Source of the DNA: Odobenus rosmarus divergens
Taxonomy: Eukaryota; Chordata; Mammalia; Carnivora; Odobenidae
DNA: 64,000 nt
Assembly (NCBI RefSeq): GCF_000321225.1
Contig: NW_004451406.1
Span: forward strand, 362,036 to 426,035
Reading direction: 5' to 3'
The first letter of the stretch is position 1, and the number at the start of each line of letters is the position of its first letter. The notes below the pieces were generated by a model, which was not told where the DNA came from, ran no database searches, and saw nothing but the letters and a program-made list of their open reading frames with translations. A program made the position numbers and the translations under genes. Of the stretch, positions 24,191 to 35,695 are shown piece after piece.

Positions 24191-25479
24191 ACAAAAATAA
24201 AATTCTTTCCCTATTAAAAATGCATTTAAAATATTTATGGGAAAATTATTTTGCGTCTGAAAAATTGCTTTGAAATACTTAAAAAATAGCATGGCATGGT
24301 GCTATAAATAAAAGAATGATGGAATGTTGATAATTGCTGATACTCTTGTTAAATACATGAGAATTTATTATGTCACTTTCTCTATTCCTGTATGTCATTG
24401 AACATTTTTTTAAGGGAGGAAATGCAGAGGAAGGAGGTTGACAATGATCAAACCAAATAATCAGTAAAGCATTCAAGCACAGAGTGTGCATAATAAGTAA
24501 AATTTTAAGAATAAATGTCTAGATAGAAGTTGAGTTTTCAAAATTTGTATTTCCTCAATTAGCTATTCTAGTTCTCAAAAATTTAAGCTCACAAATTTGA
24601 GCATATCATGTTTTAAAATTCACCATCAAACCTCACCTCAGAGCTAGATTTTCTTCTCTAGCATATCCACATTTTGAAACATCAGGCATCTTTGTGATCA
24701 AAAGACCCTCAAATGATCTGACTAGTCAGTAATCTAATTGCTATGGGCTTTCGTTTTTCAGCTTAACTTTGCTTTGTATTGTATGGGTCTGTGTTACCAT
24801 GCTGCTGGCCATGTTCTGAATGTCATAAAGAAAAACTGCCAAGATGAAGCGAACGATGTATTTCCTCTATTTTCTAGCTATATCTTCTCCCTTTTCCTAT
24901 GTTGTCTTATACCTATTTCTATGTGTAAGAAGTACAAAGCTATACACTGTTTTCCAACCAAACAAGGAATTTTTTTTCTTTAAAAAACTAAGCATATTTC
25001 CTGTAATACATATTTCCAGATACTGGCTCTCCACTTGTTATTAAATTGCTAATGCAGTGACTGCTATAGTGTTGGTATTTAAAATTGCCTCTAATAATTT
25101 TTTTGAAATATCATATATTTCTGCTACAAAATATTAAATTTTGAATATATTAAAGCAAGAGTGAATGTTTAAACCATTCTAGCACTTGGTAACCATTTCA
25201 TATATGTTTATTAACAAAAGAAAAACTTGAGGTACCTGGTCAAATGCTCAAATATAGAGTATTTGTTAATGAATAAGTAAATAAAATTGGTATTTATGTA
25301 GACATGATTATGATAATATAAAAGTGATAAAATGATATAAAATGCTAATGAAATATATTTTTATTGGATATATTTACCTGACAGTTGTACAAAATCCATA
25401 ATATTAATGAGAAAAAAATTAACAGAAGAGAACAGAAAAATGGCAGAGGACAGAAGGAAAGGAAAAATAAAATAGAGCC
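24191..25479. other. Unassigned AT-rich interval
   Basis: Overlapping 66-81 codon + ORFs at 24738-25044 lack any recognised domain. Confidence 0.45.
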
Positions 25480-25678
25480 CAAGAATGCATGAGGCTACTG
25501 GAAGCTAGGAGCGAGGCCTGGAACAGATCCTTCACTAGCATCTTTAGAGGGAGTGTGTCTCTGCCAACATTTTTAGGATTCTGTTCTCCAGAACTGTGAG
25601 ACAATAAATACATATTGTTTTAAGCCAGGTAGTTTGTCATATTTCATTACTGCAGCTCTACCTAGGAAACTAATAGAG
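25480..25678 (+). mobile_element. MLT1-type LTR, 3' half
   Basis: gcgaggcctggaacagatcc, tctgttctccagaactgtga, gacaataaatacatattgtt and taagccaggtagtttgtcat then aaactaatagag form the 3' half of an MLT1 LTR. The 5' half is absent. Confidence 0.85.
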
Positions 25679-26149
25679 GTGGGGAAAAATTGCTTATTTG
25701 TTTTCAGTTATTTCTAGCTCAAATTTAAAATTTTCTTCCATTAAGAATATAGCTAACACTCAACAATGTTATTTGCAATGGCCAATAGAAAACATAGCTG
25801 TGTTTATATTGTTAGTGTTGTTGGAGTATCTGTAGGTAATACTGATCCTCAGCATTACTTTGTTTAGAATAGCTACTTGAACCACAGCTATATTTTGTTA
25901 GATCATATAATAAAGAACATTATTTATACAGAGTATATATTAGTATATCTTAATTTTGTTAATATGTTGATAACTGTTTCGATGTAATTGGTACCCTCTA
26001 TAACGATGTTGTTTGTAATGCCCATTTGAAAAGATTAATCAGAGAAGAGGTTTAGAGATTCATAAGACTGTCAAGGGTGTCCCTGTCACGAAAAGTATTA
26101 AGAATCTTGTTCCAAAGGATATTCAAAATGATAATAGCTGAGGTTTTTT
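25679..26149. other. Unassigned AT-rich interval
   Basis: Nothing recognised. Confidence 0.5.
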
Positions 26150-26680
26150 GAATCCAATAAATGACATCAAACCTCAGGTTTAAGAATTACAAGAACACAA
26201 GGAATCTGATCTGCAAAAGCACACCTAGACATCTCTTGATTAAACTTCCGATTAAAAGAAAGACAAAGGGGTATCTTAAAAGCAGCAAGAACAAAGGCAG
26301 ATTATCTTCAAAAGAACAGCTTCTCAGCAATATCAGTGGAAGTATAAAACTATGGATCCATCAAAGAATCAGGAAAATACATGGTGTTCTTAGAGGGGTA
26401 AGGATAGTTCCATTTTCCATCAGCCAGAATGGAAATCCTCATATTCATAAGCATCAGGTAGAGTACTCAGAAAAATTTTGCCTAAGTAGACCTAGATTAA
26501 ATGATATACTGCTCCATAAAGTGAAGTCTGAAAGAAACAAACCTAAAGAAACAAACCTGAAGAAATAAAGCTGTTCGTAACTAACTAAACTGTTTCCCAG
26601 AACAAATCTCAAAAATATTTATAAAAGTACAAAAATAACCAGCACCAAACTAAGTAAAACCTTAATGTGTAGCATTCATT
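26150..26680 (+). mobile_element. L1M/HAL1-like ORF1 3' region relic
   Basis: tcttaaaagcagcaagaaca (26274) and the following stretch resemble the end of L1M/HAL1 ORF1. A 135-codon ORF (26161-26568) stays open here: lysine/arginine-rich (about a quarter K or R), with a 14-bp tandem duplication giving a repeated KETNLKK-like end. I see no independent gene evidence and read it as chance opening in AT-rich L1 sequence. Order relative to the next block suggests two separate insertions. Confidence 0.5.
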
Positions 26681-26837
26681 CAATAATTGTCATGCATGCA
26701 AAGAAGCAAGATAATTTGACCCATAATAAGAATAATTAATCAAAACCATACCAGAAATGACACAGATAATAGAATTGGTAGAAGAGGACATAGAAACAGT
26801 TGTTATAACAGTATTTTATATCTTCAGGAATGTAAAG
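26681..26837 (+). mobile_element. L1M/HAL1 ORF1 5' part
   Basis: tgcatgcaaagaagcaagat, ccagaaatgacacagataat and agaattggtagaagaggaca are close to the coding start region of L1M ORF1. Interrupted by the hAT-like insertion at 26838. Confidence 0.75.
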
Positions 26838-27060
26838 CAGGGATCAGCAAACTTTTCCTGTCAAGAGTCAGATTTAAGGTAATTAAACCTTTGTGGGCCA
26901 GTGAGTTTCTGTCACAACCATTCACGTTTGCTGTTGTAGCATGAAAGCAACTATAGACAATATATAAATAAATATGGCTGTGTTCCAACAAAACTTTCTT
27001 TGAAAAAGAGGCTTCAGACTGTGTTCATTCCATGAACTGTAGTTTCCTGAACTCTGATCT
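26838..27060 (+). mobile_element. Non-autonomous hAT-type DNA transposon
   Basis: cagggatcagcaaacttttc at the start, then cctttgtgggccagtgagtt, gctgttgtagcatgaaagca, actatagacaatatataaat, atggctgtgttccaacaaaa and ctgtagtttcctgaactctg at the end. This block order fits a common mammalian hAT MITE. It interrupts an L1M ORF1, so it inserted later. Confidence 0.8.
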
Positions 27061-27470
27061 AGAAAAAAGATTTGGTATTTGAAGATTAATGGAAGATATA
27101 AAAAAGACACACCTTCTATAGATCAGAACTACAGTGCTTAAAATATAAAACATACTATATGAAATTAATTCCAGGTTAGACCTGGCAGAAGAAAATATTA
27201 GTGAATTGAAAACACATCTAGAGCAGTTATGCAAAATGAATCACACAAAGGAAAACATACTGGAAAAAACCCCACAGTAAAGTGTGTGACAATTTTAAGC
27301 AATTCATTATATATGTAATTGGAGTGCCCACTTTTTTTGAGGGGGCAGATAAACATTATTTGAAGTACTAACCATTACAAATTATCCAAATTTGATGAAA
27401 ACTGTAAACATACAGATTCCAAGAAACTCTAAGAACTTTAAGCAAAAGAAACATAAGCTAAATAAGAGGT
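27061..27470 (+). mobile_element. L1M/HAL1 ORF1 region, continued
   Basis: ggaagatataaaaaagacac, tggcagaagaaaatattagt, gtaattggagtgcccacttt, aatttgatgaaaactgtaaa and gaaactctaagaactttaag follow the ORF1 coiled-coil and RRM regions of L1M/HAL1. Continues the piece cut at 26837. Confidence 0.8.
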
Positions 27471-28545
27471 GAAATTTTAAAGCTCTTGGGAGAAAAGATA
27501 GGAGAATGTCTTTGTGACTGAGGGTAGGGCAAAGATACTTAACTTATAACATAAAAGAAAATAAATGATTACTTGGACTTCATAAAATTTAGTTACTCTT
27601 CCTCAAAAGATAGTCCTAAAAGTGAGAAATCAACTCATAGACTGGGAGATAATGTTCACAATATATTTGAAAAAATATTCAAATTTAGAGAAGAAAATAT
27701 TCTACAGATCAATAATAAAAATAAAAATGGTTCAGATAAAATGGAAAGAGTTGAACATGCAGTATCTACAAGGACCTGTGGATGTACAACAGTATAAGAT
27801 GATATTCAATATTATTAATGCAAATTAAAATTGAAATGAAATACTACCATGGGCCCCCTTAGAGTGGCTAAAATTGAAAAGTCTAATAACTCTAAATATT
27901 AAGATGCAAAGTAAATGTATCTGTCATATGTTGCAGTTGAAAGTATAAAATGGTACTATCATGTTGCACAGATTCACAGTTTTGTTTTTAATAAAGGTGC
28001 ACCTACAACTTACTTAAGATAAAAAATTCCACTGATAGTTGCTGACCCACTTCTCAAAATACCTCACATAATACTTCACAAAAGACCTACATAATAATGT
28101 CCACTCATATTTTATTTATAATGCAATAGACAATAGGTAGGTAGATAAACAACCAACCCTACAGGAGAATGAATAAATATATTTTGTTACATTCATACAA
28201 TGGGATGCTATTTAGCAATAGACTAGAATGAACAATTAATGTGTACAACATGTGACATTTAAAAAATCATTCTAGGTGAAAGTCAGCAGATATAAGAGTA
28301 TATATATTATTATTTTGCTATATAATGATAAAGAACAGAGAACATGGATCTATGGAATAAAAATCAAAATAGTGAATATTTCTGATTGGTATATGGAACA
28401 TTGTCATGAAAAATTCACAAAGAAACTTTCTATAATCTTGGTGTTTTGATTACACAGCTACATACATTTGTCAAAACCCATCAGATTATACAACTAAAAG
28501 CTCTGCACTGTACTGAATATATATTTATCTCAATAAAAATTAAAT
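27471..28545 (+). mobile_element. L1ME-type ORF2 C-terminal region and 3' UTR
   Basis: gattacttggacttcataaa (27567), atagactgggagataatgtt (27637), cttagagtggctaaaattga (27859), ttacattcatacaatgggat (28188) and the 3' UTR ctacatacatttgtcaaaac (28459) ending in tctcaataaaaatt are diagnostic. ORF2's endonuclease and most of its reverse transcriptase are absent, so ORF1 runs almost directly into the element's end. All reading frames are broken. Confidence 0.85.
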
Positions 28546-28569
28546 TAATATAAAACATCAAATAAAAGG

Positions 28570-29480
28570 CCAATCTCATTTTCAAATTTAGATTAAAAAA
28601 AAGTAAATGATTTTTTTGGTAAATTGTACCTTCCTAAATGTAGGATGAATACTTGCTATCAAGTTGGTTTTTATTCCAGGAATAGAAGGTTCATTTAATA
28701 TTTGAAAATAAATCAATTTAATTCACTTTATTAAGTGATAAAAGGGATGGCCATTTTAATAAAAAGAAAACTGTTGTATCAAATTAAGGACTATTTGGGA
28801 TAAAAGCCTTTAGCAAATCTGGAGTAGAGGATTGTTAATCTGATAAAAGGTGCAATTACAAGAAATCATAGTTAATTTTAAAATGTTGAAAGTTGAGATA
28901 AGGGACAAGATATAGGGTATCTTCTGTCACTATCTATATTTAACACTGTACAGTTCCTAGCCAGTGCAATAAAGCAAGAAAAATATGTAATGACAATTAG
29001 TAAATAGAAAGGAAATAGACTTTCCATCATCCCTAGATGGTATGGCTGTGGATTTAGAAAAATACAAGAGTCTTCAGATAAACTCCTAAGTTGATTAAAC
29101 AGATTGCCAAATTAACCTTTATTTCTATATACAAAAAAAATCTCAGATTTTAATTATAAAAAGTTACAATTAAAATACCTAAGAATAAATCTAACATAAG
29201 ATACATATATATACACAAAATAACATACTTTGAGTGAAATCAAAGATAAGTAAAGGCTGGAGTATCATGTTCACTAATTAGAAAGTTCAAGTTTATAAAC
29301 TTGTCAGTTCTCTCCAAATTGATCAGTGTTTTCAGAGTTCTTAATTAAAAATCAAAAGTTTGATAAAACATGAACACTAGCAATCAGATTTTAAAAGCTA
29401 TATGAAAATGGCACAAGTCCAAATATATCCAAAACAAGCTTGAATAAGTTTAGAGGAATTATTCTACTAGCTATCAATGT
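28570..29480 (+). mobile_element. L1M ORF2 relic, left part
   Basis: tccaggaatagaaggttcat (28676), gttcctagccagtgcaataa (28951), ctaagaataaatctaacata (29180) are L1 ORF2 (reverse transcriptase and following). The relic resumes at about 30180 after a SINE and an unidentified block. Confidence 0.8.
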
Positions 29481-29492
29481 TGTGTTCATTTT

Positions 29493-29670
29493 CTTTTCTT
29501 TTTTTTTTTAAGATTTTATTTATTTGTGAGAGAGAGTGTGTGTGTACACAGAGGGAGAATCAGACTCCCCACTGAACAGAGAGTCCAATGCATGGCTCAA
29601 TCCCAGGACCCTGAGATCATGACCTGAGCCAAAGGCAGATGCTTAACCGACTGAGCCACCTAGGCACCCC
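29493..29670 (-). mobile_element. SINEC, complete
   Basis: aagattttatttatttgtga ... ctgagccacctaggcacccc. Near-duplication tgttcatttt at 29483-29492 and 29678-29687, with slight changes next to it. First SINE after almost 15 kb without one. Confidence 0.93.
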
Positions 29671-29687
29671 ATGGTTTTGTTCATTTT

Positions 29688-30179
29688 GAATTTATTGTCT
29701 CTCAGCTCCAAATCCACCCATTTTTCCCTAATTTGTGATACTGGAGCTGGAGCCTGTAAATGTTTCTCCTTTGCCAGCTTGCTCAGTATTAGACTCTGAT
29801 GATATTGGGTGCTGAAGGGACACTGCGGGTCAGCACAGGAGAAGGTGCTTCCCTGCCTGACGGTGGTGGTGGGTTGTTTTGTTTTGTTCTTTTTCCCTAT
29901 AGGTCAGTTAACTAACCAGAGTGCAGGACCCATTGGCACACACTGCTGTAGCCCTCAAGGACCAGCAATGGTCAACTCACAACCTACTATTTTTTTTCAC
30001 TGCCTTCTTTTTTTCACACTTTTTTATCTACAAGCTGCTTTATGCATTTGGTATTTCTGGACCCCTTGGAATCCTGTTCACCGCTTTATTTGTTAACAAT
30101 GCTTCATAATAAATTTTTCTGTTTTCTGAATGGATCTGTATAAAAACATTCAATCATAAATGTACAATAATTAAGAGTC
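29688..30179 (+). other. Unidentified insertion ending in AATAAA, splitting L1M
   Basis: Lies between two collinear parts of one L1M ORF2. Less AT-rich, with tctcagctccaaatccaccc, ctggagctggagcctgtaaa, tctcctttgccagcttgctc and an end tcataataaatttttctg then ttttctgaatgg. It recalls an old mammalian interspersed repeat, possibly LTR-like given the polyadenylation signal near its end, but I cannot name it. The 95-codon ORF at 29809-30096 has no recognised domain. Confidence 0.45.
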
Positions 30180-30640
30180 TTCCTGGTTCAAATATAAGCA
30201 GATAAAATCATTGAAGAGCATAGAGAATACCAAATTAAATACCTACATATAGGGACACCAGTTTAAAGCAGAGGTGACATTTCTGAGCAGTGGAAAACAT
30301 AGTCTTTTAAATAATTTGTGCTGAGGCTATTTGGAAAGAAACATTAAATTTGACTCCTACCTAAAACTGTTCTCAAAAATCAACTTGAAGAGAATTGTTG
30401 ACCAAAATGTGAAAGCAAATCAATATACCTTCTAGAGGATAATGTAGGACAATACCCCTGTGAGTTCAGGAAAATATTTCTTAAACAGGACCCAAAATGT
30501 ATATTCTAAAATCAAGTACAAAAATGAACCAATGAAATTAGCTAAAAATCAAGTCGATAACATAATAATAGCAAGACAAAAAATAATTTCTTCAAATAAA
30601 CTTTGAACATAGTACTCTTACTATATATCCTCATAGGATT
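30180..30640 (+). mobile_element. L1M ORF2 relic, right part
   Basis: tttgactcctacctaaaact (30350), caaaaatcaacttgaagaga (30375), gaggataatgtaggacaata (30436) and tcttcaaataaactttgaac continue the ORF2 path of 28570-29480. Confidence 0.75.
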
Positions 30641-30889
30641 TTTTGAAAACACAGAAGTGAAAATAAATTGGCTTTAATAATTTAAGCAAAACACATAAAA
30701 ATCAACAGTTTTAATATTGTTCTAAATCATAATTAGAAATTTTCTTCTAGAAGAACATATGCACTAATACTAATACTCTGGAATTTTCATGTAATATTTT
30801 ATTTCATTAATGTATTTAACAAATACCTAAAAGTGTAAACTAGATATTAAGATTATAGCTACTCAGGTAATAAATAGAAATCGTGGGAA

Positions 30890-31400
30890 GGCAGTGTATT
30901 GATTATACATTGCCACAATAATGTCCCACTGTGAACTAAAAATCTCAGTCCCATTAATTCATTTGGTTTATGAGTTTGTGAATTACTAGGTGCCAGTTGG
31001 ACATGGCTAGATGCATATGATTCAAGGGATGGATCTGGGTGGACTTTCTCTGAAGTTGGGGCACACATGTCCTCTGCATGTGTTGTATGTATGTTCATTC
31101 TTTGGTCCTAGTTGAGGAACAGAAATCCAGAAAAGGTCTTATTATAAAGATGTCAGAATTATAAGGGTCATAGCCCAGTTGCACACACATTTTTGCTACC
31201 TGATAGCATTCCTTTGGCCACCCAAGTCACATGGTTAAACTCAATGTCAAGGTGTGGGGGAGCATACACCACCCATTTAGTGGGAGGGACAGGAAAATCG
31301 CATGAGAAAAAATATGGATAAAGGGATGAATAAAGAATTGAGGCGATCTAGGCAATCTACTACAGGCAGTTTGACCAGATAATATTATATACATTTGCAT
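30890..31400 (+). mobile_element. MLT1J/K-like (ERVL-MaLR) LTR
   Basis: tgccacaataatgtcccact at the start, later ggccacccaagtcacatggt, caccacccatttagtgggag, aaagggatgaataaagaatt and a last block gcaatctactaca fit the old MLT1J/K type. Two antisense ORFs of 63-79 codons over it are meaningless. Confidence 0.7.
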
Positions 31401-32821
31401 AATTGTAACCCTAACCATTGTATGGCAGCATGACTCCAGTGTCTATGTAGCCAAACATATATTTGTTTATATTAATAAGGATTTATTAGCCAGTGAATTT
31501 GGGCAGTAGTTGTACTTTTTTTATTTTAAAGATTATAATATAGTTTGACAAAATTTTATCTGTCCTGTCCTGTTAGAACTCATGGATAAATTGTATGTAT
31601 AGTACTTTTCACAGTTATATTTAAAACAGTTTAATGTTTGGCATTGCAACTCCACTTTATCTATTTCCTTTCCAGCTATCTTTGATGTCTCACAGTATCT
31701 TTCTTAAGCTGTCACACGATTTTACTTCAAAACCAGATAATAACCTAATTGTCTTCACAATCGTGTCCTTTGTTTAAGTGTAATTTATCCTTTTTGTCAT
31801 ACCTGTTTCTAGCACCACTGACTAGAAACCAATACAAATAATAAATATTTATCAAGATCATAAAATAATCAAAACAATGGAATTGGCATATGGCAATTAA
31901 AGGAATGCCAACATCTCAGTAGTCTTTCTTAGGGCTTTTGAAACAGATTAAATATCCAACAGATCTTGGGCTGCTTTTTTTTTTTTTTTAACATAATCCT
32001 GCCTAAAGGCTGGAGAATGGATTAGGTGAGGTCCATGGCTAGAGTGGTTCATGATAATACAGTGATGGATGAGAACTGATAGTTTACAACTTTTTTTTTC
32101 AGTTATCAAAAAAACAATAAACTGGAAGTCAGCGTCTAGCATGGCTGCCAAGCCAGTAAAAGCAGCAGGCAAAGCATTAACAAAAACAGATGACAAATTC
32201 TCTGTGGAAATGTGCTTGCTTGGCAGCCACTACAGGTAATATCAATGAACAGGCAAAGTGGGAAGAGGAGCCTGCAGGAGGGGATGCACGTGAGTGGATT
32301 CCCTCACTTACTATAATCTGCTATGTCTCTTCAATCATAATATAGTTTAGTCATAAATTATATCATATCATAAATCAATCATAAAATAATAGCAGACTAC
32401 TGTGGTTTAGATAAAACGTCTCAAAATAAAACATTTAGTTGTTTATTTTTTACTTAGAAAGAAGCAGGTTTAAATAATTCATTTGCCTCCCCTTTCCCCT
32501 AGGCTATGTCAATTCCATCTTTACCACATTCTGTTAAGTGTCATTTACTGACAATAAAAGAACATGATATGTTATGTTAAATTGAAAACAAGCTTTGTCA
32601 TTAGGAATGAAGGAGATAGTTAAAATAGACAATTACTGCATAAACAAATTTTAAATACTTCTGACCCCATTACTTTAAAAAATAAGAATTTTAAATTAAC
32701 ACATTTAGTTTTGGTTAAGGGTTAGATATATTAATAGTCTTTCAGATATAAAGTGAGCAGCCTACAAACATATTGTGACGATTAAGTCATCATCGATATA
32801 CCAAGATCATTCAAAATTTAA
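31401..32821. other. Unassigned AT-rich interval
   Basis: A T15 run (31976-31991) begins a denser block to 32290; the short + reading frame starting MAAKPVKAAGKALTKTDD (32141) ends after about 30 codons. A minus-strand retrocopy with its A tail at 31976 is conceivable but I match no gene. Confidence 0.4.
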
Positions 32822-32970
32822 GTGAATTTGACTTTAGGCAAGTTACTGTGCTTCAGTTCCTTCTTTTATAAAAGTCACTAATAGTATCTATCTCAGACAT
32901 TGGTTGTGAGAAGTCAATAAGATAATATATGAAAACCACTGGCATGAAGTATGTACTCAGTATTTTTTAA
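32822..32970 (+). mobile_element. MIR SINE relic
   Basis: gactttaggcaagttactgt, gcttcagttccttcttttat, gtatctatctcagacattgg and ccactggcatgaagtatgta follow MIR from the core into its 3' end. Confidence 0.8.
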
Positions 32971-33520
32971 ATACTATTATTAGTACAGTTATTATTTTAT
33001 ATATTATACATACTGTTAATAAATATAATGTCCCTTTTTTAGATTCAGAACTTTATTATTGCGGTAATCAAATTTCACAATGCATTAATCAGCACTGGGT
33101 ACTAGTTTCTATGGAACACATCGAAATCAGAAAATATGACTAATGATTATACCTTTTAAGGAAATGTTGTTACATGTGCCACTTGCCTTGTCAAATTTCA
33201 ATTAAAGGTGTAGAACATACAGACACACTTTCGCTATTTTATATATTTTTACGATTTATTTTAGTCTTCATCTTGTTAGTAATCTTTAGTATTCTTTTGG
33301 TATTTCTCACCTCTCTACCATTTGTAAGTAAATAAAGGAAATCATAAAGTTGGAGGAGCTTCATAGTCCCTGAAAAATATGATTCTTTGAGATGTCAGAG
33401 ATTGGGGAGATAGGGAAATAGGATGATATTAAATGTATAGAAAATATGCATGTGATTACAATAAGGAAAAAGGAAAAGAGCTTAGAAAGTAATCACCAAG
33501 TGTTCAGTGCTCATATATGT
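32971..33520. other. Unassigned AT-rich interval
   Basis: Nothing recognised. Confidence 0.5.
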
Positions 33521-34005
33521 CTGTATTTGTGACTTTTTGCTGCTGTAACACATTACCACAAATTTGTGGCATAAAACAATGCAAATTTATTATCTTATAG
33601 TTATGGAGGTCAGAAGTCTAAAATGGATCATCAGGACTGTATTCTTCTGGAAGCTCTAGGGGAGATCTGTTTCCTGGTCTTTCCCAGCTTCTAGAGACCC
33701 TCTACATTTCTTGACTCATGATCCCTTCCTCCAACTTCAAAGCTGGTACCAAAGCATTTTCTCACATCTCTGACATTTGCTTCTATCCTTACATCATCTT
33801 TCTCTGATTCTTATTCTCCTGCCTTTCTCTTATAATAACCATTGTGATTACATTGGACCTAATGCTTATCATCCAGGATTATCTTCTCATCTCAAGATCC
33901 TTAATTTAAACAAAGTTAAGTCCCTTTAACATGTAAGGGAATAGTCACAGGTTTTGGGATTTAAGATGTGGACATCTTTGGTGATATTATTCATATTATC
34001 ATAGT
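33521..34005 (-). mobile_element. MLT1C/D-like LTR, reversed, solo
   Basis: Reading the + strand: ttgctgctgtaacacattac, gttatggaggtcagaagtct, ttcttctggaagctctaggg, ccttcctccaacttcaaagc, ccattgtgattacattggac, aacatgtaagggaatagtca, atgtggacatctttggtgat. This is the reverse complement of an MLT1-type LTR at nearly full length. Confidence 0.85.
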
Positions 34006-35484
34006 GTTACATGCTTTATGGGCTACAATGAAAAACAAACTTAAAAATAAAAACATTTAAAATGCTCTGTTTATTCAAGCTCAGACTTAGGACAGTCTGG
34101 AGAATAAACTGAGTAAAGCCCAGTTTCTTTCAAGAGAGAAAGAAAAGGAAGGAATAAAGGGAAAGAAAGAAGTATTAAAAATCTCTGCTGTGCAGAAATA
34201 GTAGCAAGACAAATTGAGAAAAACTGTAGTATGTGACGAATGTTGGAGAATTTGAGAATTTTCTGGGAACTTGATATAGATATTTAGTTTAGAGAATGTG
34301 GGCAGTATTTAGAGAACTTGCTATGGCATATCTACTTGTACTGTTAACTGTGTTATTTTTCGTTGCATAAGATATACTTACAAATATGATAATATAAAGG
34401 CCCAGTACCTTTCTTTTATAGAAAGTTTGCCACTCCCAAAATGAGCAATTTGAAGACCTGGAGTGGATTAGTTAATGCTTTAACTCCCTTGTGTTATACC
34501 ATCATCCCAAGGCAGTATGTCAAGGTAGAATGCAAAATTGATGCACTAGGAATGTGCACGTGTTCACGCGAGTGCACACACACACACACACGTAGCCACA
34601 ACTCTTCATGTGCAAGAGGAAATGTAGATAGCTAAATTGAAGTTTTATGAAGGAACCATTATTGAACATAATGACTTATATTGCCAATCTAAAAGTAAAT
34701 GTCCAATGTAAATATAGCAGTACAATTCTGAAATTGCTATTTTCAAATGAATGGTATTCACTAAGAGCTTTTAAGTGGTAAAGGCAATCCAGTGCCATAT
34801 GGAGGTTAAAAGGGAGCCAAATACTGTTCTCTGGCAGATTATGACAAAAGAAATGACTTTGTTAATGAGAATAAATTAGTTTATTTTCCAGAAAAATAAC
34901 TGAAATTCATTATCCATTATGTTTGCCAAACTGTATTAGAACAAATTAAACACAACTCAGGAAATTCTGATCATGTAAAAGCAAAGCATGGTACCCCCAG
35001 ATTAGGAGATGCCCCACATGTTTGAGAAAAAGTTATCACATATAGTGATTTACTTCTGTTTATTCAAGAAAATGAAGTTTTTAAAATGTTTCTCTCACTA
35101 TATCACTATGCCCATACCCTGCCCCTAAAACTAAGCAATGTGGTTCAGTAATCATTGGATATACTTAGGACCATGGATTTCATGAAGAGGTTAGAACACC
35201 TGGTTTTTCTCTACATTGAATTTGTCATCTAAAATAAGGTTTGGTCTCATGAATTAGAGAAGATACATTATGAAGTGAGTCATTTCACTAGAAGACCCTG
35301 AAAGGTCGTTACAGAAACACCTCATATATATGTAGCATTTCTCTTTCCAGAGCATCTAGATGGATTCATGATCAAAGGTACTGCTTTCTTTTGATCAACA
35401 CAAGCAAACCTCAGTCATGCAGTTTCCCAGGGATTCATGGAAGAAAAAGTAGTAATGTTTGTATACTCAGTGTTCTTTTTACGT
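34006..35484. other. Unassigned interval with a CA repeat
   Basis: Purine-rich patch at about 34130-34170 and the alternating CA repeat at 34553-34594. No gene or transposon recognised. Confidence 0.5.
34553..34594. repeat. CA repeat with CG/TG flank
   Basis: tgtgcacgtgttcacgcgag then (TG)(CA)n to 34594; the longest perfectly alternating purine-pyrimidine run is 23 bases (34572-34594). Confidence 0.9.
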
Positions 35485-35695
35485 TCTAGGCATTTCTTAA
35501 GGGCTTCCCATATGTTAACTCATGTAATCCCCATAACAAACCTATAAGGTAAGTATATCGCTATCCCCATTTTGCATTTGAGAAAAATAAAGTCATTAGA
35601 GGATAATTAACTTGCTCAAAGTCATGTGAGTAGTTGAACTTAGTCTGCTTCTAGGAGCCATGCAGTTTGCTATCATTCTACATAGCCTGTCCAGT
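35485..35695 (-). mobile_element. MIR SINE relic, near full length
   Basis: On +: cttcccatatgttaactcat, gtaatccccataacaaacct, ataaggtaagtatatcgcta, tccccattttgcatttgaga, ttgctcaaagtcatgtgagt, agttgaacttagtctgcttc. This is the reverse complement of MIR through its conserved core. Confidence 0.9.

Noticed and set aside
26161..26568. 135-codon + ORF, lysine-rich
   Set aside because: Falls in L1M/HAL1-like sequence, has a 14-bp tandem duplication, no known domain and no promoter or splice context. Read as a chance opening.
29809..30096. 95-codon + ORF
   Set aside because: No domain, overlaps another frame, and lies in a presumed mobile insertion.
32141..32240. Short + frame starting MAAKPVKAAGKALTKTDD, considered as a retrocopy start
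   Set aside because: Ends after about 30 codons and does not match a protein I know.
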